Made by a program: the position numbers and the translations under genes
Notes under the pieces: generated by a model
The model's input: only the letters and a program-made list of their open reading frames with translations
What the model was told of the DNA's origin: nothing
Database searches by the model: none
Source: Xylocopa sonorina
Taxonomy: Eukaryota > Arthropoda > Insecta > Hymenoptera > Apidae
NCBI RefSeq assembly: GCF_050948175.1
Contig: NW_027490469.1
Span: 62,001-126,000, forward strand
DNA length: 64,000 nucleotides
Direction: 5' to 3'
In this document: positions 54,256 to 64,000 of the stretch, piece by piece
Layout of the letters: each line of letters begins with the position of its first letter
How positions within the stretch are numbered: the first letter of the stretch is position 1

Positions 54256-54732
54256 ATTTGAAGTGTAGGCGAGGAATACATGACACTTCGCAAATCATAT
54301 TATATCTTACCATGAAACATAGAAATGAGATGCGATATCGCGTTTTAAGAAGCATTGGCAATCTATTGCTACGATACGTAGACATCTGCAAACGCTATTT
54401 CCTAGCGAGGAAGTGTCGCATTCACATTCATTTGAAGTGTAGACGAGGAATACATGATACTTCGCAAATCGTATTATATCTTACCATGAAACATAGAAAT
54501 GAGATGCGATATCGCGTTTTAAGAAGCATTAGAACTCTATTGCTACGATACCTAGACATCGGCAGACGCTATTTCCTAGCGAGGAAGTGTCGCATTCACA
54601 TTCATTTGAAGTGTAGACGAGGAATACATAACACTTCGCAAATCATATCATATCTTACCATGAAACATTGAAATGAGATGCGATATCGCGTTTTAAGAAG
54701 CATTAGAAATCTATTGCTACGATGCGTAGACA
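53387..54732. repeat. 1.35-kb duplicon, copy 1 (offset 2,958)
   Basis: This block matches 56,345-57,690 at 17 monomers; I noticed no differences. Shared rare markers are 'gaggaaaacatgac', 'cttcgcagatc', 'gaatagataac', 'tagacgtctgc', 'gatatcacg', 'tatgtccttgcatgg', 'attggcaatc' and 'acatcggcagac'. The first part also recurs near 63,132 as part of a larger duplicon. Confidence 0.85.
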
Positions 54733-54829
54733 TCTGCAAACGCTATTTCCTAGCGGGGAAGTGTCGCATTTACATTCATTTGAAGTGTAGACGAGGAATA
54801 CATGATACTTCGCAAATAATATTATATCT

Positions 54830-56337
54830 TACCATGAAACATAGAAATGAGATGCGATATCGCGTTTTAAGAATCATAAGAACTCTGTTGCTACGGTACG
54901 TAGACATCTGCAAACGCTATTTCCTTGCAAGGAAGTGTCGCATTTACATTCATTTGGAGTGTAGACGAGGAATACATAACACTTCGCAAATCATAATATA
55001 TCTTACCATGAAACATAGAAATGAGATGCAATATCTCGTTTTAAGAAGCATTTGAACTCTATTGCTTCGATACGTAGACATCTGCAAACGCTATTTCCTT
55101 GCAAGGAAGTGTCGCATTTACATTCATTTGAAGTGTAGACGAGGAATACATGACACTTCGCAAATCATATTATATCTTACCATGAAACATAGGAATGAGA
55201 TGCGATATCGCGTTTTAAGAAGCATTAGAAATCTATTGCTACGATACGTAGACATCTGCAAACGCTATTTCCTAGCGAGGAAGTGTCGCATTTACATTCA
55301 TTTGAAGTGTAGACGAGGAATACATGATACTTCGTAAATCATATTATATCTTACCATGAAACATAGAAATGAGATGCGATATCGCGTTTTAAGAAGCATT
55401 AGAACTCTATTGCTGCGATACCTAGACATCTGCAGACGCTATTTCCTAGCAAGGTAGTGTCGCATTTACATTCATTTGAAGTGTAGACGAGGAATACATG
55501 ACACTTCGCAAATCATATTATATCTTACCATGAAACATAGAAATGAGATGCGATATCGCGTTTTAAAAATCATAAGAACTCTATTGCTACGATACGTAGA
55601 CATTCGCAAACACTATTTCCTTGCAAGGAAGTGTCGCATTAACATTCATTTGAAGTGTAGACGAGGAATACATAACACTTCGCAAATCATATTATATCTT
55701 ACCATGAAACGTAGAAATGAGATGCGATATCGCGTTTTAAGAAGCATTAGAACTCTATTGCTACGATACCTGGACATCTGCAGACGCTATTTCCAAGCAG
55801 GGAAGTGTGGCATTTACATTCATTTGAAGTGTAGACGAGGAATACATGACACTTCGCAAATCATATTATATCTTACCATGAAACATAGAAATGGGATGCG
55901 ATATCGCGTTTTAAGAAGCATTGGAAACCTATTGCTACGATTCGTAGACATCTGCAAACGCTATTTCCTAGCGAGGAAGTGTCGCATTCACATTCATTTG
56001 AAGTGTAGACGAGGAATACATAACACTTCGCAAATCATATTATATCTTACCATGAAACATTGAAATGAGATGCGATATCGCGTTTTAAGAAGCATTAGAA
56101 ATCTATTGCTACGATACGTAGACATCTGCAAACGCTATTTCCTAGCGGGGAAGTGTCGCATTTACATTCATTTGAATTGTAGACGAGGAATACATGATAC
56201 TTCGCAAATAATATTATATCATACCATGAAACATAGAAATGAGATGCGATATCGCGTTTTAAGGAGCATTAGAACTCTGTTGCTGCGATACCTAGACATC
56301 TGCAGACGCTATTCCCTAGCAAGGTAGTGTCGCATTT
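54830..56337. repeat. 1.5-kb duplicon, copy 2 (offset 6,090)
   Basis: Near-identical copy of 48,740-50,247. It is entered from a 'cgcaaataatatt' unit at its left and leaves into a 'gaggaaaacatgac' unit at its right; both joints differ from copy 1. The exact recombination points lie within shared sequence. Confidence 0.85.
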
Positions 56338-56344
56338 ACATTCA

Positions 56345-57690
56345 TTTGAAGTGTAGACGAGGAAAACATGACACTTCGCAGATCATATTATATCTTACCA
56401 TGAAACATAGAAATGGGATGCGATATCGCGTTTTAAGAAGCATTGGAAACCTATTGCTACGATACGTAGACATCTGCAAACGCTATTTCCTAGCGAGGAA
56501 GTGTCGCATTCACATTCATTTGAAGTGTAGACGAGGAATAGATAACACTTCGCAAATCATATTATATCTTACCATGAAACATTGAAATGAGATGCGATAT
56601 CGCGTTTTAAGAAACATTAGAAATCTATTGCTACGATACGTAGACGTCTGCAAACGCTATTTCCTAGCGAGGAAGTGTCGCATTTACATTCATTTGAAGT
56701 GTAGACGAGGAATACATGATACTTCGCAAATCATATTATATCTTACCATGAAACATAGAAATGAGATGCGATATCACGTTTTAAGAATCATAAGAACTCT
56801 ATTGCTACGATACGTAGACATCTGCAAACGCTATTTCCTTGCAAGGAAGTGTCGCATTTACATTCATTTGAATCGTAGACGAGGAATGCATAACACTTCG
56901 CAATGAATATTATATCTTATCATGAAACATAGATATGAGATGCAATATCTCGTTTTAAGAAGCATTTGAATTCTATTGCTTCGATACGTGGACATCTGCA
57001 AACGCTATGTCCTTGCATGGAAGTTTCGCATTTACATTCATTTGAAGTGTAGACGAGGAAAACATAACACTTCGCAAATCATATTATATCTTACCATGAA
57101 ACATAGAAATGAGATGCGATATCGCGTTTTAAGAAGCATTAGAACTCTATTGCTACGATACCTGGACATCTGCAGACGCTATTTCCTATCAGGGAAGTAT
57201 GGCATTTTCATTCATTTGAAGTGTAGGCGAGGAATACATGACACTTCGCAAATCATATTATATCTTACCATGAAACATAGAAATGAGATGCGATATCGCG
57301 TTTTAAGAAGCATTGGCAATCTATTGCTACGATACGTAGACATCTGCAAACGCTATTTCCTAGCGAGGAAGTGTCGCATTCACATTCATTTGAAGTGTAG
57401 ACGAGGAATACATGATACTTCGCAAATCGTATTATATCTTACCATGAAACATAGAAATGAGATGCGATATCGCGTTTTAAGAAGCATTAGAACTCTATTG
57501 CTACGATACCTAGACATCGGCAGACGCTATTTCCTAGCGAGGAAGTGTCGCATTCACATTCATTTGAAGTGTAGACGAGGAATACATAACACTTCGCAAA
57601 TCATATCATATCTTACCATGAAACATTGAAATGAGATGCGATATCGCGTTTTAAGAAGCATTAGAAATCTATTGCTACGATGCGTAGACA
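56345..57690. repeat. 1.35-kb duplicon, copy 2 (offset 2,958)
   Basis: Copy of 53,387-54,732. It ends at the exact point where sequence quality collapses: after 'gatgcgtagacatctgcaaa', about 31 expected bases are missing at 57,698. Confidence 0.85.
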
Positions 57691-57696
57691 TCTGCA

Positions 57697-60530
57697 AAAC
57701 ATTCATTTGAGAGTGTAGACGAGGAATACATGATACTTCGCAAATAATATTATATTCTTACCCTGAAACATAGAAATGAGATGCGATATCGCGTTTTAAG
57801 GAGCATTAGAACTCTGTTGCTGCGATACCTAGACATCTGCAGACGCTATTTCCTAGGCAAGGTAGTGTCGCATTTTACATTCATTTTTGAAGTGTAGACG
57901 AGGAATACATGACACTTCGCAAATCATATTATATCTTACCATGAAACATAGAAATGGGATGCGATATCGCGTTTTAAGAAGCATTGGAAACCTATTGCTA
58001 CGATACGTAGACATCTGCAACGCTATTTCCTAGCGAGGAAGTGTCGCATTCACATTCATTTGAAGTGTAGACGAGGAAATACATAACAACTTCGCAAATC
58101 ATATTATATCTTACCATGCAACATAGAAATGAGATGCGACTATCGCGTTTTAAGAATCATAAGAACTCTATTGCTACGATACGTAGACATCTGCAAACGC
58201 TATTTCCTTGCAAGTAAGTGTCGCATTTACATTCATTTGAAGTGTGGACGAGGAATACATAACACTTCGCAAATCATATTATATCTTACCGTGAAACATA
58301 GAAATGAGATGCGATATCGCGTTTTTAAGAAGCATTGGAAATCTATTGCTACGATACGTAGACATTCGCAAACACTATTTCCTTGCAAGGAAGTGTCGCA
58401 TTCACATTCATTTGAAGTGTAGACGAGGAATACATAACTCTTCGCAAATCATATTATATCTTACCATGAAACATTGAAATGAGATGCGATATCGCGTTTT
58501 AAGAAGCATTAGAAAATCTATTGCTACGATACGTAGACCATCTGCAAACGCTATTTCCTAGCGGGAAGTGTCGCATTTACATTCATTTGAAGTGTAGACG
58601 AGGAATACATGATACTTCGCAAATAATATTATATCATACCATGAAACATAGAAATGAGATGCGATATATCGCGTTTTAAGGAGCATTAGAACTCTGTTGC
58701 TGCGATACCTAGACATCTGCAGACGCTATTTCCCTAGCAAGGTAGTGTCGCATTTACATTCATCTGAAGTGTAGACGAGGAATACATAACACTTCGCAAA
58801 TCATATTATATCTTACCATGAAACATAGAAATGAGATGCGATATCGCGTTTTAAGTATCATAAGAAAACTCTATTGCTACGATACGTAGACATCTGCAAA
58901 CGCTATTTCCTTGCAAGTAAGTGTCGCATTTACATTCATTTGAAGTTGTAGACGAGGAATACATAACACTTCGCAAATCATAATATATCTTACCATGAAC
59001 ATAGGAAAGAGATGCGATATCGCGTTTTAAGAAGCATTAGAACACTATTGCTACGATAGGTAGACATTCGCAAACCGATATTTCCTTGCAAGGAAGTGTC
59101 GCATTTACATTCATTTGAAGTGTGGACGAGGAAATACATGACACTACGCAATTCATATTATATCTTACCATGAAACATAGAAATGAGATTGCGATATCGC
59201 ATTTTTAAGAAGCATTAGAAATCTATTGCTACGATACGTAGACATCTGCAAACGCTATTTCCTAGCGAGGAAGATTCGCATTCACATTCATTTTGCAGTG
59301 TAGACGAGGAATCCATAACACTTCGCAAATCATATTATATCTTACCATGCAAACATAGAAATGATATGCGATATCGCGTTTTAAGAATCATAAGAACTCT
59401 ATTGCTACGATACGTAGACATCTGCAAACGCTATTTCCTTGCAAGTAAGTGTCGCATTTACATTCATTTGAAGTGTAGACGAGGAATACATAACACTTCG
59501 CAAATCATATTATATCTTACCATGAAACATGAAATGAGTTGCGATAAATCGCGTTTTAAGAAGCATTGGAAATCTATTGCTACGATACGTAGACATTCGC
59601 AAACACTATTTCCTTGCAAGGAAGTGTCGCATTCACATTCATTTGAAGTGTAGACGAGGAATACATGATACTTCGCAAATCATATTATATCTTACCATGA
59701 AACATAGAAATGAGATTGCGATATCGCGTTTTAAGAATCATAAGAACTCTGTTGCTACGGTACGTAGACATCTGCAAACGCTATTTCCTTGCAAGGAAGT
59801 GTCGCATTTACAATTCATTTTGGAGTGTAGACGAGAATAACATGACACTTCGCAAATCATAATATATCTTACCATGAAACATAGAAATGAGATGCAATAT
59901 CTCGTTTTAAGGAGCATTAGAACTCTGTTGCTGCGATACCTAGACATCTGCAGACGCTATTCCCTAGCAAGGTAGTGTCGCATTTACATTCATCTGAAGT
60001 GTAGACGAGGAATACATAACACTTCGCAAATCATATTATATCTTACCATGAAACATAGAAATGAGATGCGATATCGCGTTTTAAGTATCATAAGAACTCT
60101 ATTGCTACGATACGTAGACATCTGCAAACGCTATTTCCTTGCAAGTAAGTGTCGCATTTACATTCATTTGAAGTGTAGACGAGGAATACATAACACTTCG
60201 CAAATCATAATATATTCTTACCATGAAACATAGGAAAAGAGATGCGATATCGCGTTTTAAGAAGCATTAGAACACTATTGCTACGATAGGTAGACATTCG
60301 CAAACGCTATTTCCTTGCAAGGAAGTGTCGCATTTACATTCATTTGAAGTGTGGACGAGGAATACATGACACTACGCAATTCATATTATAGTCTTACCAT
60401 GAAACATAGAAATGAGATGCGATATCGCATTTTAAGAAGCATTAGAAATCTATTGCTACGATACGTAGACATCTGCAAACGGCTATTTTCCTAGCGAGGA
60501 AGATTCGCATTCACATTCATTTTGCAGGTG
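57697..60530. other. Indel-rich patch, probable unpolished or gap-filled assembly sequence
   Basis: The satellite here carries at least 30 single- or double-base insertions and deletions. Examples are 'cctaggcaagg' (57,854), 'cattcatttttgaag', 'ataacaacttcg' (58,085), 'gatatatcgcg' (58,666), 'aagaaaactc', 'gaagttgtag' (58,945), 'gagattgcg' (59,186 and 59,714), 'ggaaaagag' and 'cattttgcaggtg' (60,519). A deletion of about 31 bases lies at 57,698. Sequence before and after has almost none. The underlying units follow 47,960-48,710, then jump to 49,930-51,390, then back to 50,173 onward. Many changes are homopolymer-length or single-base duplications typical of raw long reads. Confidence 0.85.
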
Positions 60531-63500
60531 TAGACGAGGAATCCATAACACTTCGCAAATCATATTATATCTTACCATGCAACATAGAAATGATATGCGA
60601 TATCGCGTTTTAAGAATCATAAGAACTCTATTGCTACGATACGTAGACATCTGCAAACGCTATTTCCTTGCAAGTAAGTGTCGCATTTACATTCATTTGA
60701 AGTGTAGACGAGGAATACATAACACTTCGCAAATCATATTATATCTTACCATGAAACATTGAAATGAGTTGCGATATCGCGTTTTAAGAAGCATTGGAAA
60801 TCTATTGCTACGATACGTAGACATTCGCAAACACTATTTCCTTGCAAGGAAGTGTCGCATTCACATTCATTTGAAGTGTAGACGAGGAATACATGATACT
60901 TCGCAAATCATATTATATCTTACCATGAAACATAGAAATGAGATGCGATATCGCGTTTTAAGAATCATAAGAACTCTGTTGCTACGGTACGTAGACATCT
61001 GCAAACGCTATTTCCTTGCAAGGAAGTGTCGCATTTACATTCATTTGGAGTGTAGACGAGGAATACATGACACTTCGCAAATCATAATATATCTTACCAT
61101 GAAACATAGAAATGAGATGCAATATCTCGTTTTAAGAAGCATTTGAACTCTATTGCTTCGATACGTAGACATCTGCAAACGCTATTTCCTTGCAAGGAAG
61201 TGCCGCATTTACATTCATTTGAAGTGTAGACGAGGAATACATGACACTTCGCAAATCATATTATATCTTACCATGAAACATAGAAATGAGATGCGATATC
61301 GCGTTTTAAGAAGCATTAGAACTCTATTGCTACGATACGTAGACATCTGCAAACGCTATTTCCTTGCAAGGAAGTGTCGCATTTACATTCATTTGAATCG
61401 TAGACGAGGAATGCATAACACTTCGCAATGAATATTAAATCTTACCATGAAACATAGAAATGAGATGCGATATCGAGTTTTAAGAAGCATTAGAACTCTA
61501 TTGCTACGATAGGTAGACATCTGCAAACGCTATTTCCTAGCGAGGAAGTGTCGCATTCACATTCATTTGAAGTGTAGACGAGGAATACATGATACTTCGC
61601 AAATCATATTATATCTTACCATGAAACATTGAAATGAGATGCGATATCGCGTTTTAAGAAGCATTAGAACTCTATTGCTACGATACGTAGACATCTGCAA
61701 ACGCTATTTCCTTGCAAGGAAGTGTCGCATTTACATTCATTTGAATCGTAGACGAGGAATGCATAACACTTCGCAATGAATATTATATCTTATCATGAAA
61801 CATAGATATGAGATGCAATATCTCGTTTTAAGAAGCATTTGAACTCTATTGCTTCGATACGTAGACATCTGCAACCGCTATTTCCTTGCAAGGAAGTGTC
61901 GCATTTACATTCATTTGAAGTGTAGACGAGGAATACATGACACTTCGCAAATCATATTATATCTTATCATGAAACATAGAAATGAGATGCGATATCGCGT
62001 TTTAAGAAGCATTAGAACTTTATTGCTACGATAGGTAGACATCTGCAAACGCCATTTCCTTACAAGGAAGTGTCGCATTTACATTCATCTGAAGTGTAGA
62101 CGAGGAAAACATAACACTTCGCAAATCATATTATATCTTACCATGAAACATAGAACTGAGATGCGGTATCGCGTTTTAAGAAGCATTAGAACACTATTGC
62201 TACGATAGGTAGACATTTGCAAACGCTATTTCCTTGCAAGGAAGTGTCGCATTTACATTCATTTGAAGTTTAGACGAGGAATACATAACACTTCGCAAAT
62301 CATATTATATCTTACCATGAAACATAGAAATGAGATGCGATATCGCGTTTTAAGAATCATAAGAACTCTATTGCTACGATACGTAGACATCTGCAAACGC
62401 TATTTCCTTGCATGGAAGTTTCGCATTTACATTCATTTGAAGTGTAGACGAGGAATACATGACACTTCGCAAATCATATTATATCTTACCATGAAACATA
62501 GAAATGAGATGCGATATCGCGTTTTAAGAAGCATTAGAACTCTATTGCTACGATACCTAGACATCGGCAGACGCTATTTCCTAGCAAGGAAGTGTCGCAT
62601 TTACATTCATTTGAAGTGTAGACGAGGAATACCTGACACTTCGCAGATCATATTATATCTTACCATGAAACATAGAAATGAGATGCGATATCGCGTTTTA
62701 AGAAGCATTAGAACTCTATTGCTACGATACCTGGACATCTGCAGACGCTATTTCCTATCAGGGAAGTATGGCATTTTCATTCATTTGAAGTGTAGGCGAG
62801 GAATACATGACACTTCGCAAATCATATTATATCTTACCATGAAACATAGAAATGAGATGCGATATCGCGTTTTAAGAAGCATTGGCAATCTATTGCTACG
62901 ATACGTAGACATCTGCAAACGCTATTTCCTAGCGAGGAAGTGTCGCATTCACATTCATTTGAAGTGTAGACGAGGAATACATGATACTTCGCAAATCGTA
63001 TTATATCTTACCATGAAACATAGAAATGAGATGCGATATCGCGTTTTAAGAAGCATTAGAACTCTATTGCTACGATACCTAGACATCGGCAGACGCTATT
63101 TCCTAGCAAGGAAGTGTCGCATTTACATTCATTTGAAGTGTAGACGAGGAAAACATGACACTTCGCAGATCATATTATATCTTACCATGAAACATAGAAA
63201 TGGGATGCGATATCGCGTTTTAAGAAGCATTGGAAACCTATTGCTACGATACGTAGACATCTGCAAACGCTATTTCCTAGCGAGGAAGTGTCGCATTCAC
63301 ATTCATTTGAAGTGTAGACGAGGAATAGATAACACTTCGCAAATCATATTATATCTTACCATGAAACATTGAAATGAGATGCGATATCGCGTTTTAAGAA
63401 ACATTAGAAATCTATTGCTACGATACGTAGACGTCTGCAAACGCTATTTCCTAGCGAGGAAGTGTCGCATTTACATTCATTTGAAGTGTAGACGAGGAAT

Positions 63501-64000
63501 ACATGATACTTCGCAAATCATATTATATCTTACCATGAAACATAGAAATGAGATGCGATATCACGTTTTAAGAATCATAAGAACTCTATTGCTACGATAC
63601 GTAGACATCTGCAAACGCTATTTCCTTGCAAGGAAGTGTCGCATTTACATTCATTTGAATCGTAGACGAGGAATGCATAACACTTCGCAATGAATATTAT
63701 ATCTTATCATGAAACATAGATATGAGATGCAATATCTCGTTTTAAGAAGCATTTGAATTCTATTGCTTCGATACGTGGACATCTGCAAACGCTATGTCCT
63801 TGCATGGAAGTTTCGCATTTACATTCATTTGAAGTGTAGACGAGGAAAACATAACACTTCGCAAATCATATTATATCTTACCATGAAACATAGAAATGAG
63901 ATGCGATATCGCGTTTTAAGAAGCATTAGAACTCTATTGCTACGATACCTGGACATCTGCAGACGCTATTTCCTATCAGGGAAGTATGGCATTTTCATTC
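59910..64000. repeat. 4.1-kb duplicon, copy 2 (offset 9,745), entering from the indel-rich patch
   Basis: Copy of 50,173-54,255. Its first 620 bases lie in the indel-rich patch and gain about 9 bases relative to copy 1; the rest is nearly identical. The left joint at about 59,909 abruptly joins a 'gcaatatctcgttttaa' unit to a 'ggagcattagaactctg' unit. That is a step back of seven monomers relative to copy 1. Confidence 0.85.

Larger units (their letters stand above)
26049..64000. repeat. 174-bp tandem satellite array, right part
   Basis: The same satellite resumes in the same orientation and exact phase directly after the LTR target duplication and continues past the window end. With the left part this makes about 358 monomers. 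It is more homogeneous than the left part from about 34 kb onward and is organised there into higher-order repeats and kilobase duplicons. No gene or unrelated sequence interrupts it. The stretch 57,697-60,530 is the same satellite with many single-base length errors. Confidence 0.98.

Noticed and set aside
1..64000. CRISPR array
   Set aside because: Repeats are 174 bp and contiguous, with no unique spacers, no cas genes, and a clearly eukaryotic context.
1..64000. CENP-B box in the monomer
   Set aside because: The TTCG sites (cttcgcaaatcat, gcttcgatacg) lack the downstream CGGG needed for the NTTCGNNNNANNCGGGN pattern.
1..64000. Hammerhead ribozyme in the satellite
   Set aside because: Some satellites encode hammerheads, but I found no CTGATGA core on either strand of the common monomer, although GAAAC is present.
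1..64000. Primate alpha satellite because of similar unit length
   Set aside because: The length is near 171 bp but the sequence has no resemblance that I can see, and no CENP-B box.

Overview
The window is almost entirely one AT-rich tandem satellite with a 174-bp monomer (about 36% GC by hand count of a consensus-like unit). Roughly 358 monomers run in the same orientation from base 1 to base 64,000, so both edges of the array lie outside the window. I see no conventional gene, tRNA, rRNA or CRISPR array. A multi-hundred-copy satellite with higher-order repeats, plus an LTR retroelement carrying a spliceosomal 5' splice site, points to a eukaryotic heterochromatic or centromere-like locus. 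The monomer has more CpG than expected, and the retroelement is compact and GC-rich. Both suit an arthropod or insect genome better than a vertebrate or plant, but the species cannot be fixed from the sequence.

Layout. (1) 1-14,300: a left domain marked by a 175-bp variant monomer (extra A, 'gctaacgatacg') and a 'cttgaaacat' variant. It contains three near-identical 2.8-kb blocks and a 1,219-bp tandem duplication. (2) 14,300-24,449: a more heterogeneous array with local 1,044-bp (6-monomer) duplications. (3) 24,455-26,043: the only non-satellite DNA, a 1,589-bp solo LTR with TG...CA ends and a 5-bp target duplication (CAAGG), inserted in the satellite without disturbing its phase. (4) 26,049-39,225: a heterogeneous array with two local subfamilies (28.1-29.25 kb and 30.5-34.2 kb). 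(5) 39,226-43,227: a clean higher-order repeat of 1,044 bp (6 x 174), in three full copies plus one 5-monomer copy. (6) 43,228-64,000: a patchwork of kilobase duplicons repeated at offsets of 2,262, 2,958, 6,090 and 9,745 bp. It is interrupted at 57,697-60,530 by a stretch full of single-base insertions and deletions that looks like unpolished long-read sequence.

The monomer is 58 codons long and one plus-strand frame happens to be free of stops, so long arginine-rich open frames (up to 369 codons) run through many monomers. I read these as a consequence of monomer length and composition, not as genes. The only sequence with a coding look is inside the LTR: a short carboxy-terminal tail near its 5' end, and a 115-codon open frame near its 3' end that runs into a strong splice donor. 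No unknown protein system is visible. The interesting material is the satellite architecture (higher-order repeats, short dyads, mosaic duplicons), the LTR's organisation, and the evident assembly problem.
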